Positions 1-8,691 of a stretch of DNA of 64,000 nucleotides are shown in pieces. The number at the start of each line of letters is the position of its first letter. The stretch's first letter is position 1. Origin of the DNA: Oceanospirillum linum (lineage in GTDB: Bacteria; Pseudomonadota; Gammaproteobacteria; Pseudomonadales; Halomonadaceae); assembly GCF_900182785.1 (NCBI RefSeq), contig NZ_FXTS01000009.1, forward strand, positions 1-64,000, given 5' to 3'. The notes under the pieces were generated by a model. It ran no database searches. It was given only the letters and a program-made list of their open reading frames with translations, and was not told the origin of the DNA. A program made the position numbers and the translations under genes.

Positions 1-91
1 ACAGATTTGTTTTGGCGTTGTAAAACATCAAAGCGAATACCGCCCGCAAGTGGTTAGCTAACCCTTTACGGACGGTTCGGAGAGATGGTAT

Positions 92-550
92 CTACACGAA
101 AGAAGTGTTGCTCCAGGGTAGAGCGTTATTTCAGATAGTTACTGTTACTCCAGTATAGAAAGGGTAGACCTAGGGAATGTAGGTCACGCTTTAACCCGAC
201 AGACTTGTCGCCCTAAAGGACGACCTACACGAAAGAAGTGTTGCTCCAGGGTAGAGCGTTATTTCAGATAGGTACTGTTACTCCGGTATAGAAAGGGTAG
301 ATGTAGGGAATGTAGGTCGCGGCTTTAGCCCGACAGACTTGTCGCCCTAAAGGACGACCTACACGAAAGAAGTGTTGTTCCAGGGTAGAGCGTTATTTCA
401 GATAGTTACTGTTACTCCAGTATAGAAAGGGTAGACCTAGGGAATGTAGGTCGCGGCTTTAACCCGACAGACTTGTCGCCCTAAAGGACGACAGGAAAGA
501 AGTGTTGCTCCAGGGTAGAGCGTTATTTCAGATAGGTACCGTTACTCCAG
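92..550. repeat. REP-like tandem palindrome array (unit about 133 bp)
   Basis: Four copies of a linker beginning ACGAAAGAAGTGTTG (starting near 94, 227, 361 and 491) alternate with three long nested palindromes at 179-228, 312-362 and 446-492. Each palindrome has outer arms GTAGGTCG/CGACCTAC, middle arms CTTTA/TAAAG and an inner CGACA-GACT-TGTCG hairpin; the third lacks part of its right arm. Unit length is 133, 134 and 130 bp. The outer arm resembles the GTAGGTCG-type REP palindromes common in marine gammaproteobacteria, which are moved by RAYT (Y1-type) transposases; no RAYT gene is in the window. The last linker merges with the final codons and stop of speA. Confidence 0.85.
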
Positions 551-2482
551 ATACGTATAACCCGCCAGTCCCTCTTCCAGCTCTTTAATAAAGCAGGCCT
601 GCTCTGCATCGGTCAGATCACTGGCATCCATCTTGGCCCGGTAGCTGTCCATCAGTTTGTTTGGATCAAAGTTCACGTACTCCAGAACCTTGGCTACGGT
701 ATCCCCTTTGATCACCTGATTGATCTGCACGTCACCCCCGGCATTTACGGTAACATCCACTGAGTCGGTATCACCGAACAGGTTATGCATATCGCCCAGA
801 ATTTCCTGATAAGCCCCCACCAGAAAAACGCCCAACAGGCGTTGTTCGTTCTCCGGCCAGGCAGGTAGAGGAAGGGTGGTTTCCAGTCCCTGACCATCCA
901 CATACAGGTCGATACGGCCATCGGAGTCACAGGTAATATCCTGAATCACACCTCGGCGCAGTGGCGGCTGATGCAGCTGAGACAGAGGCAGAATCGGAAA
1001 GATCTGTTCAATACCCCAGACATCCGGCAGTGACTGGAACAGGGAGAAGTTAGCAAACAGCTTATCGGCCAGTTTCTCATTCAGCTCATCCAGAATGGTA
1101 CGGTGGGCTCGGTTACGGGTGTTGAGCTGGCCGCGCAACTTATCACAGGTCGCGGTGTAGATACGCTCTGCCAGTGAGCGCTGGGTCAGGGTCAGAATGC
1201 CCAGCGTGTACATATCCTGTGCTTCAGAAACCGCCTGCACCACATCGTGATAGCTTTCCACCAGAGAACGTTCGTCAGCGCCCTGTGTCACTAGCTGGAA
1301 GGCGCGCCACAGCTCCTGGATCACAGCAGGCTCGTCATCACTGATGTTGTCCGGTGCACGGGTATCCGGGGATTCGATATCGATCACATCGGTAATCAAT
1401 ACCGCGTGGTGCGCGGTAATCGCCCGGCCTGATTCGGTAATCAGGTGTGGGTACGGTAGATTATGATTACTGCACACCTCGTTGATCGCATGCACCACGT
1501 TGTTGGCGTACTCTTCCATACTGTAGTTGATGGAACAGATACTACGGGAGCGGGTGCCCTCATAATCCACACCCAGGCCACCACCTACATCGACAAAGCC
1601 TATGTTCGCACCCAGGTTGCACAGTTCGTTATAGAAACGACCACACTCTTTCAGGCCGCGTTGAATATCACGGATGTTGGCGATCTGAGAACCCAAATGG
1701 AAGTGCAGCAGTTGTAGTGTATCCAGAGCATCGGCTCTTTTCAGTTGCTCTACTACCTGCAGAATCTGGCTGGCCGAGAGACCGAATTTGGATTTTTCAC
1801 CACCGGTATTCTGCCAGTTGCCTTTGCCGATGGAGGCCAGTCGTGCACGAATACCCATACGCGGCTTTACGCCCATCTTCTTACTTTCTTCCAGAACAAG
1901 ATTCAGCTCGTTCATCTTCTCAATGACAATGAATACTTTGTGGCCGAGTTTTTCACCCAGCAGTGCAAGGCGTACGTATTCCCGGTCTTTATAACCGTTG
2001 CAGACAATAACGGAGTTTTGTTGTCCCGTTTGTGCCAGTACCGCCAGCAGCTCTGGTTTACTACCGGCCTCCAGGCCCACACGGTTGGCTGAACGGGCAG
2101 AGGTATTCAGAATTTCTTCCACCACACGGCGCTGCTGGTTTACCTTGATCGGATAAACAGCTGTGTAGCCGCCAGTATATTCCAGCTCCTGCATCGCCTT
2201 ATCAAACGCTGCGCACAGGCGATTTACACGGTGGTGCAGAATATCGGTAAAGCGAACCAGAACCGGTAACGAAAGTCCCTGGGCCTGAAGCGTCTGACAA
2301 AGTTGAGTCAGATCCACTGAAGCATCCGGCTGCGTCGGGCTGGGTTTTACAACAACCCGACCCTCAGGATTAACAGCAAAGTAATCACTGCCCCAGTGGT
2401 CTATGTTGTAAGTGCGAAACGCATCTTCAAGGCTCCAATCGGTCATCTCTTCGTTACTCACCTTTAAGGTCTGTGGTGACAC
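542..2482 (-). CDS. speA: biosynthetic arginine decarboxylase
   Basis: A 646-residue PLP-dependent arginine decarboxylase that makes agmatine, the first step of the agmatine route to putrescine. The N-terminal alpha/beta barrel carries the PLP-lysine region YTAVYPIKVNQ (near residue 110) and the glycine-rich VDVGGGLGVDYEGT, followed by the C-terminal helical and beta domains usual for SpeA; length matches the family (630-660). The start used is GTG at 2482, but GTG eight codons in or ATG at 2446 are also possible because no strong Shine-Dalgarno marks any of them. The gene faces away from speE, and the two probably share a divergent promoter region. Its stop codon lies inside the last copy of the REP-like linker. 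Confidence 0.96.
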   Translation of the reverse strand: MSPQTLKVSNEEMTDWSLEDAFRTYNIDHWGSDYFAVNPEGRVVVKPSPTQPDASVDLTQLCQTLQAQGLSLPVLVRFTDILHHRVNRLCAAFDKAMQELEYTGGYTAVYPIKVNQQRRVVEEILNTSARSANRVGLEAGSKPELLAVLAQTGQQNSVIVCNGYKDREYVRLALLGEKLGHKVFIVIEKMNELNLVLEESKKMGVKPRMGIRARLASIGKGNWQNTGGEKSKFGLSASQILQVVEQLKRADALDTLQLLHFHLGSQIANIRDIQRGLKECGRFYNELCNLGANIGFVDVGGGLGVDYEGTRSRSICSINYSMEEYANNVVHAINEVCSNHNLPYPHLITESGRAITAHHAVLITDVIDIESPDTRAPDNISDDEPAVIQELWRAFQLVTQGADERSLVESYHDVVQAVSEAQDMYTLGILTLTQRSLAERIYTATCDKLRGQLNTRNRAHRTILDELNEKLADKLFANFSLFQSLPDVWGIEQIFPILPLSQLHQPPLRRGVIQDITCDSDGRIDLYVDGQGLETTLPLPAWPENEQRLLGVFLVGAYQEILGDMHNLFGDTDSVDVTVNAGGDVQINQVIKGDTVAKVLEYVNFDPNKLMDSYRAKMDASDLTDAEQACFIKELEEGLAGYTYLE

Positions 2483-2876
2483 TGCAGAGCAGGTGCAGGT
2501 CGGGATTGTCTGAACGGTTTTGAGGGTAGATCATTTTGATAACGAAAGCAGTTTTTCCTGTGTACTTTGTCGTGATTTACTCGCTTTCTGGGTGCCTCTC
2601 AGGCGCGCGCATTATCCATTCAATTTTGTAAAAATCAAACAAAAAACCTGTGCTTTTCGCCATCTGGCTTTTATCCGGTTTTGGGTTAAAAATATCTTTG
2701 TTTCTACAGGGGCAATCCGTTATTGTTGCGCCCCTTATTTAAACGGCTTGAAGGGCTCTTTCAAACAGAAGAGTTTAGGCTGCAAGCCATCTTCCCATCA
2801 GGTGCAACCACATCTCAGGTTTCAGAATGAATGCCCGGGATGCAGACGTTTCTGAGATGCAATTGTTGAGGTAGCT
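2483..2876. other. divergent intergenic region between speA and speE
   Basis: 394 bp without a convincing gene. An open frame at 2520-2855 has no supporting start signal or recognisable protein and is rejected. The region holds a candidate speA promoter (2611-2638) and the speE ribosome binding site GAGG just before 2877. Confidence 0.6.
2611..2638 (-). promoter_or_regulatory. candidate sigma-70 promoter of speA
   Basis: Read on the minus strand: TTGATT (2638-2633), a 16-bp spacer, then GATAAT (2616-2611). Both hexamers are close to consensus, and the site lies about 130 bp upstream of speA. Found by eye. Confidence 0.45.
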
Positions 2877-3737
2877 ATGAGCGAACAACTGGACAATAAC
2901 TGGTTTACTGAGGTTTTCACTTCCTGTGGTTCCGGCTTTTCTTTGAAAGTAAAAGCGAAACTGCACGAGGAACAGAGTCCGTACCAGAAGCTGGAAATCT
3001 ACGATACGGAAACTTATGGCAATCTGATGGTCATTGATGGCTGCGTAATGCTGACGGATCGCGACAATTTTCTCTATCACGAGATGATGTCTCACCCGGC
3101 ACTGTTCAGTCACCCGGAGCCTAAGCGTGTGGTGATTATCGGTGGCGGTGACTGCGGAACCCTACGTGAAGTCTTGAAGCACCCGGGTGTTGAGAAAGTG
3201 ACCCAGATTGATATCGACAAATTGGTGACGGATCTGTCTGAGAAATACTTCCCTGCACTGTGCGACAGCAATAATGACCCCCGGGCCGAACTATTGTTTG
3301 AAGATGGCGTGAAATGGGTTGATGAGTGCCCGGAGGAAAGCATTGACCTGATCATTGTCGACTCCACCGATCCGGTTGGCCCGGCAGAGGGCCTGTTCAA
3401 AGTAGATTTCTTTAAGCGCTGTTTCCGCATCCTTAAACAAGGGGGCGTTATGGTGCAGCAGTCTGAGTCGCCGTTGTACCACACCGACAGTATTATCAAA
3501 AATCTGCATGTTGATATGCAGGCAGCGGGTTTCAGCACCACCGCAACCCTGCCGTTTCCTCAGCCGGTTTATCCTTCAGGCTGGTGGAGTTGCACACTTG
3601 CAGGTAAAGGCACGGATGTTAAATCGTTCCGGGAAGCTGACTCTGCGGCCAAAGGTTTTGAGACCGACTATTACACCGTCGACATGCATCGTGGCGCCCT
3701 GACTTTGCCTCCTTTTATGAAGAAGGTTTTGGGGTAG
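2877..3737 (+). CDS. speE: polyamine aminopropyltransferase (spermidine synthase)
   Basis: A 286-residue spermidine synthase that transfers an aminopropyl group from decarboxylated S-adenosylmethionine to putrescine. Visible signatures are the N-terminal beta domain (NWFTEVF, then VIDGCVMLTDRDNFLYHEM), the Rossmann loop VVIIGGGDCGTLREVLKH near residue 82, and the catalytic-loop DSTDPVGPAEGLF near 158. Start ATG is preceded by GAGG at good spacing. It sits opposite speA, so arginine-derived putrescine and spermidine synthesis are linked here. The donor enzyme SpeD and agmatine-processing genes are not in the window. Confidence 0.96.
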   Translation: MSEQLDNNWFTEVFTSCGSGFSLKVKAKLHEEQSPYQKLEIYDTETYGNLMVIDGCVMLTDRDNFLYHEMMSHPALFSHPEPKRVVIIGGGDCGTLREVLKHPGVEKVTQIDIDKLVTDLSEKYFPALCDSNNDPRAELLFEDGVKWVDECPEESIDLIIVDSTDPVGPAEGLFKVDFFKRCFRILKQGGVMVQQSESPLYHTDSIIKNLHVDMQAAGFSTTATLPFPQPVYPSGWWSCTLAGKGTDVKSFREADSAAKGFETDYYTVDMHRGALTLPPFMKKVLG

Positions 3738-3748
3738 CCTCCGATACT

Positions 3749-3786
3749 CATCAGGCTGACCAGATTCTTATCTGGTCAGCCTGATG
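3749..3786. terminator. long perfect hairpin between convergent genes
   Basis: A 17-bp perfect inverted repeat (arm CATCAGGCTGACCAGAT, loop TCTT) lies between the convergent speE and the lipoprotein gene. It has no T-run on either side, so it may be a bidirectional transcription block or an RNase III-type target rather than a classical intrinsic terminator. Confidence 0.65.
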
Positions 3787-3797
3787 GCGCCCGGCAA

Positions 3798-4832
3798 TTA
3801 TTCGGTCTGACCGGTTAGGCGATCTGCCATACGAATAATCGCAGAGACTTGTTGGTTTTTACGGGAGAAAAAAGGCTCCGATTCGTAGCCCCACCAATCC
3901 CAGCAGCCTTTTGGATTAGGCAGGCTTTTTTTGGCCTGTGGATAAAGTACCACGATATTATTGGTTTCTGCCCAGCGGTTAAAACCACTGTTCCGGATAA
4001 AGTGGTCTTCGGCGACCTCTGCACTCTGATCACAACCATGCAATGCGATATGCAGCTGGCACCTGTTGTTATCATCACGGCAGGCTTCAGGAATATAGAG
4101 ATAACCTCTGTCCAGCATGCCTCTACCGTCGAAAAACTCTAGTTGTCCAAACTCCATTACGTCACTTTTCAGGTTTGTCTCCGCTGGAGGTTCTAACTGG
4201 CCGTACAGGGTAGAGAAGGCTTCACCTGCACCATCAAAATGACAGTTCTGCAGATGATGGCCTGATGGTGAGCCACATTCCGCATCGGTCTGCAGTGTTG
4301 GAAACCCATGCCCGGCTTCCGGCAGAGCCGTAATCCTCAGGTTATAGCTGGCTACCAGCATCTGGTAAAACGTTATCAGGCTTTCAGTAACCGCCGGGGC
4401 TACGACAGCATCACTCTGACCCATAAAGATATAAACAGGGTCATCCACCAGCAGAGCCGGATCACCAATAGTGCCGCTGCGACTGGCTTTCTGTAGCATG
4501 GTCATACGCTCCTGCTGGCTAATCATAGGCAGGGTGGTTTTCATGCAGGACATCATGGCATGACTTAAGCCTTTAATAGCACACCCCCAGGGGCCCGCAG
4601 AGAAAATGGCAGCCCCTTCGATTTTTTCCGGATGTGCCAGGTGTAGCTGATTCGCCATATAACCACCGGAAGAAAAACCCGATACTGTGATTGATGCATG
4701 GTTAAGGCTTGCCAGATAAGGAAGTTGGTTATAATGATTATCAGGCTGGTTTGACGTACAGGCGCTAAGAATCAGGCTGCAAGCCAGAACACTGAGTAGG
4801 TGAACGAAATGTGAGGGAGGGTGCCAAGCCAT
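3798..4832 (-). CDS. PHB-depolymerase-like lipoprotein esterase
   Basis: 344 residues. The N-terminus is a lipoprotein signal with lipobox LSAC (Cys near residue 25). The alpha/beta-hydrolase nucleophile elbow is GFSSGGYMA (near 53-61). The C-terminal part carries the pattern typical of poly(3-hydroxybutyrate) depolymerases: HGCDQSAEVAEDHFI, then IVVLYPQAKKS and NPKGCWDWWGY. The likely role is a membrane-anchored esterase acting on polyhydroxyalkanoate or related polyesters; the substrate is inferred from family only. It stands alone, convergent with speE. Cysteines in CDQS and GCW may form the family's disulfide. Confidence 0.8.
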   Translation of the reverse strand: MAWHPPSHFVHLLSVLACSLILSACTSNQPDNHYNQLPYLASLNHASITVSGFSSGGYMANQLHLAHPEKIEGAAIFSAGPWGCAIKGLSHAMMSCMKTTLPMISQQERMTMLQKASRSGTIGDPALLVDDPVYIFMGQSDAVVAPAVTESLITFYQMLVASYNLRITALPEAGHGFPTLQTDAECGSPSGHHLQNCHFDGAGEAFSTLYGQLEPPAETNLKSDVMEFGQLEFFDGRGMLDRGYLYIPEACRDDNNRCQLHIALHGCDQSAEVAEDHFIRNSGFNRWAETNNIVVLYPQAKKSLPNPKGCWDWWGYESEPFFSRKNQQVSAIIRMADRLTGQTE

Positions 4833-5069
4833 AGGGCTAAACCTGCATAGGGAAATTTGTCGCTACCATAGCGAATCCCTGAGAGGATTCCTATTGCTCC
4901 TTTTGCCTATATGGCCTTGTTTATCCGGTGAGGATTAAAACGCTGAAGGCCACGTTATTTGTGCTATAAGAAAGAATACAAAGACATAAACAGTATATCG
5001 ACAGCTTTTATCCACCGAAATACCCCCCTTAACCACAGAGTTATCCACAGGCCGGGTGATATAATGCCT
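4833..5069. other. intergenic stretch
   Basis: AT-rich 237-bp region upstream of the lipoprotein and downstream of the HD-GYP regulator. No gene or clear terminator was recognised. Confidence 0.5.
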
Positions 5070-6130
5070 CTAGTCGGGTTCCTGATGGTTATTTCGAATG
5101 GCCAGAATTGCATCCAGGTTGCTCATAAAAGCATCTACTAAACCAGGCTCAAAGTGAGTGCCTCTGTTCTCCCGGATGAGGGTCAGGGCATCGTCAACAG
5201 ACCAGGCTTTTTTGTAGGGACGTTCAGACGTTAATGCGTCAAACACATCCGCGATGGCGCAGATGCGCCCGACCAGAGGAATCTCTTCACCTTTCAGGCC
5301 GTTCGGGTAGCCAGTACCATCCCATTTTTCATGATGAGTCAGGGCAATATCGCGTGCCATCGTCAATAGATCAGAGTCCTCACCCTCCAGGATATCAGCA
5401 CCCATCTGAGCATGCTGCTTCATAATGTCCCACTCTTCAGGTTCAAACTTGCCGGGTTTGAGCAGGATATGATCAGGAATACCGATCTTGCCGATATCAT
5501 GCATAGGGCTGGCATTAAGCAGCAGGTCACACTGGTATGCATCCATTCCCATCGCTTCACCCAGAAGATGGGATATTTTACTCATACGGACAATATGTAA
5601 GCCTGTTTCATTATCGCGGTACTCTGCCGCACGGCCCAGGCGGCGCACCACCTGCAGGCGAGTTTCATTTAACTGCTGAGTACGTTCAGTAACCTTCTCT
5701 TCCAGTGACTCATTCAGACGTTCCAAACCCTGGCGGTATAGCTTAGTGCTTAAAAGATTTTTTACCCGGTGAAGCAGCTCATTCCGCTCAAAGGGCTTGG
5801 TAACGTAATCCTGAGCACCGACCTCCAGAGCCTGAGTACGAAACTCCTGGGCTGACTGGGCGGTTAAAACCAGAACCGGCGGTGGGGTTTCAAAGCGCGC
5901 TTTAAGGGCTTCCAGAACAGCAAAACCGTCCATATGAGGCATATTAAGATCGAGAAGAATAAGGTCAAAATCCCGTGCCGCAAAAAGGTCGCAAACGTCA
6001 CGGGGTCCATGGTGGATTCAATATCACTGTATCCTGCTTTAGCCAGAGTCCTCTCAAGCAGTTTCACGTTGACCGGCTCATCATCAACAATGAGAAGTTT
6101 GCCTGCAAAAATATCAATGGATGATGTCAT
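5070..6130 (-). pseudogene. HD-GYP response regulator interrupted by a one-base frameshift
   Basis: A receiver domain followed by an HD-GYP c-di-GMP phosphodiesterase domain, split over two frames. The first frame (from ATG 6130) reads LLIVDDEPVNVKLLERTL and is in phase to about 6005. The second frame continues with DLILLDLNMPHMDGF, containing the phosphoacceptor Asp, then KPFERNELLHRV, and the HD-GYP motifs HDIGKIGIPDH, HHEKWDGTGYPNG and DVFDALTSERPYKKAW. One extra base in the GGGG run at 6002-6005 restores a 353-codon gene. The break lies inside the receiver domain, upstream of the phosphoacceptor. All catalytic motifs are intact, so this is either a recent mutation, a homopolymer phase switch or a sequencing error. 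Confidence 0.85.
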
Positions 6131-6247
6131 TCTTATGCCCTGTTAGCGTCTGGCGTCTTACAGCTAATGTAAAACCTTGCTGAGTTTAACGCAAACCCCA
6201 AGTTGGTCTTAAGCATCCAGATAGCAACGATGGCCTTAAAATCTGAA

Positions 6248-6624
6248 ACGGGGCGAGTGCTTGGTATAAAAGACTTAATTTACCGGAGGGCAATGAATTG
6301 TCACTCCCGGAAGCCGTTCAGGCACATAACGAAGCCGTGGCAATGGCATCGCAAGGAATCGCCCCCCCGCATAGCCAAGGCTAAGCGTGAAGCTGAAGCG
6401 ACAATGGATGTGCTCGTTGAACGGTGGAGTAAGTTGCAGAATGAACAGATGGTGCTGAGTCATGCGCAGCATCATGGCCGTATTCAGCGACAGGAAGTGA
6501 TGGAACTCTGTCATTTAGGGAAAGATCAGGCGAATAGGCTGCTAAAAAGCTACGGGATAATGGTCAGCTTGAAATGCATGGCACCACTCGAAATGCTTAT
6601 TACACCATTCCAACAGAGGATTGA
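6248..6624 (+). pseudogene. decayed gene fragment with a winged-helix-like C-terminus
   Basis: Reading across three frames gives one plausible protein tail. The frame from about 6248 has SLPEAVQAHNEAVAMASQ; a shift at the C7 run near 6360-6368 leads into KREAEATMDVLVERWSKL and then RQEVMELCHLGKDQANRLLK; a shift at the A5 run near 6543-6547 leads into KLRDNGQLEMHGTTRNAYY, ending at TGA 6622-6624. The last segment resembles the winged-helix end of RecG-like or Fic-like ATP-binding or regulatory proteins. There is no start or upstream part, so it is a remnant at the left edge of the island. The family assignment is weak. Confidence 0.5.
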
Positions 6625-6710
6625 ATTAAGGTATTGCGCGGTATTGCGCGGTTATTGCGCGGTTATCAAAATAGCGTTAGAAGTTAGGGGCTGTCTCCAG
6701 CCCCCAGCCG

Positions 6711-7337
6711 TTATTCGTAGTGAACGATACCTTCAACATCAATCAGGCTGTCAGATACGCTCGCCAGATCGTCAGTGGATAGCAATGCCAGCACTGGGCT
6801 CACAATCTTGTTTCTAACATCGTTGAGATTATTAAGGCTGGTAAGGCGCAGGCTGTATGCCCAGTTCTGATCTACCCATGTTTCGATAGCTGGGTTCCAG
6901 TCGATTAGCACGCCATGATGAACATCCCCTTCCTGAGTATCCATCGCTGTAAACACCCATTCGTCTAAATCAGGCTCTTCGTCCGTCAGGTAAATGTGAA
7001 CCAGTGGCTCAGCTGGGTTTCCGGGGATCTCTGCACCTGGACCTGATAGGCTAACCTGAATCACCAGATAGGCATCAGCGCTATTGCGTTTATGGTGGGA
7101 TTAGAAAGGGAGGGACATTGCGTGATCACTGAACGTCCAGCCAGACTCCGTGTATTTGTCGGTCTCGCTCCAGCTTTCCTCCATCAAAAGCTTCTTGCCC
7201 AGTGACTCAAGTTCCTCATCAAGGGCTCCAGACAGCAATGTTTGGGTCAGCAGCAGTAAATTGTTGATCTCCTGTCCTGCCGCGTCCAGCAGTTCTACGC
7301 TTCGGGTGATATTTTGACCAGTGGTAACGGTTGTCAT
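6711..7337 (-). pseudogene. unknown gene with an in-frame stop codon
   Basis: Two consecutive open frames lie in the same reading frame, separated only by TAA at 7101-7103. The first starts at ATG 7337 behind a good AAGGAA site and ends in SDHAMSLPF. The second continues with SHHKRNSADAYLVIQVSLSG and runs to 6711. If the stop is ignored the product is 208 residues, helical at the start and beta-rich and acidic at the end (IYLTDEEPDLDEWVF). Absence of a ribosome site for the second part favours one gene broken by a point mutation (AAA to TAA would explain it). I do not recognise the family. It is divergent from the 392-residue gene. Confidence 0.6.
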
Positions 7338-7458
7338 GGTGATTCCTTCCTGTCAGCTCAATGGCTATGAAAACGGTATGGTTGGTTATTATCTGAGGCA
7401 GCAGGGCATTCGCTGAGGGCATCGTCTAGCCCCTGCAATCCCGAGAAAAAGATAGGGT

Positions 7459-8637
7459 ATGTGGCACCCGTTTCGACGATCGCTACCACAGGATGTCCCG
7501 GTTTTCCCTGTACTGGCTGATGGAGAGGCTCAGCCGTGGCACTTGCAGTTAACACCTGATCTTATCCCTATGCTGTCATCCCGCCCTGATGTCGTGCTGA
7601 TACTGAACCGCGCGATCCACACGTCTGATACTGTTGCCTGCCGCTTTCAGCATACACCTGCGCTGCTGTTTAACTGGTGCAGCCACTGCCTGCCCGCTGA
7701 TGCAGGCTGGGCGCAGCTGATTGAATGGTTAGAGCGACCTGCTGATCACTTATTGATGGATCTGGGGCTGGAGCCGACAGAGCCGGTTGTTAGCCTGATG
7801 CCCCACATGGCACTTACCGTATGGCCTTTGGCGGTGTTGAGAAGAACGCTTCGCAAACTGGGCACTCTTGATGAATGGGCATGGGTGCCGCATTGCCAAA
7901 ACCTAACGTCCGCAGGTTTGGAAACACTGCTGATAGATCCTGTTGTACGAAGCTCCAAAATCGCCCCTCTGGTGGGTTCTGAAGCTGAAGAATCACTGAA
8001 TCAAAATAAAGATATGCTCTATGAGCTGGCTATCTTGCTTGGAGATCGCAGCCTCACTGATCAGGCGTGCCTAACAGCTGATATTCAACAGTTTGATGAT
8101 CTGGCAAGGCTTAGGGGTCAACTGATAGTAGGTGAGAATCACGCTGTTCTTAATATCCGCAGGCACTTCCAAAAGCGCTACGGTGAACGACTGAAGGCTC
8201 ACTTCGGCAAGCCCCCTGTTGAGGGGCAGCTTGGTATCCAGCCGCTAACATCGCTTAAATCGATTTTGGACTGTCATGCATTGATCAGTAGCGAAGTCTC
8301 ACTGGAAACGCTGCGCAAAGTGAATGACGGTGATTACTACTTATATCAAGTGGAATACGGTATTGAGCTGGCACTGCTGACCTTGGAGAGAAATCCAACG
8401 GTTTGGCTGGGACTGCCTGATTCCGACGATTTAGATTGCGGTAATGGTGACAGGCTACATATCTACTCAGTGGATCACGCAACAGAGGTTGCCTTGAAGC
8501 CAGAGAGCGAACGTGATGATCACTGGGTTGCGGTGAGTTTGTTTGCTGGAAAGGGTGCGTCGATTTCATCTGAATTTAAATGCCGTGCTGATGGTTGGCT
8601 AAAGGACGCTGGTGTAACTTCCCTTATGATCAGTTAG
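7459..8637 (+). CDS. unknown protein upstream of hsdR
   Basis: A 392-residue soluble protein that I do not recognise. It begins at ATG 7459 just after an in-frame stop at 7453, with only a weak ribosome site, so a later start such as ATG 7570 is possible. It is tryptophan- and proline-rich at the start (VPVFPVLADGEAQPWHLQL), has no membrane segment, and ends about 50 bp before hsdR on the same strand, so it may be part of the same transcript. It is divergent from the stop-interrupted gene on its left. The position suggests an accessory defence gene, which is inference only. Confidence 0.6.
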   Translation: MWHPFRRSLPQDVPVFPVLADGEAQPWHLQLTPDLIPMLSSRPDVVLILNRAIHTSDTVACRFQHTPALLFNWCSHCLPADAGWAQLIEWLERPADHLLMDLGLEPTEPVVSLMPHMALTVWPLAVLRRTLRKLGTLDEWAWVPHCQNLTSAGLETLLIDPVVRSSKIAPLVGSEAEESLNQNKDMLYELAILLGDRSLTDQACLTADIQQFDDLARLRGQLIVGENHAVLNIRRHFQKRYGERLKAHFGKPPVEGQLGIQPLTSLKSILDCHALISSEVSLETLRKVNDGDYYLYQVEYGIELALLTLERNPTVWLGLPDSDDLDCGNGDRLHIYSVDHATEVALKPESERDDHWVAVSLFAGKGASISSEFKCRADGWLKDAGVTSLMIS

Positions 8638-8691
8638 TTGAGATATACTGGCAAAATTAGAGTACATACTGATTTGATCACAAGGACAGTT

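Noticed and set aside
1463..2092. Plus-strand frames opposite speA
   Set aside because: Shadows of the speA coding sequence without independent signals.
2520..2855. 111-codon open frame between speA and speE
   Set aside because: No ribosome site, odd composition, and it occupies the expected promoter region; treated as chance.
6203..6817. 204-codon frame as an intact gene
   Set aside because: Only its middle part looks like protein; both ends are better read in other frames across homopolymer shifts.
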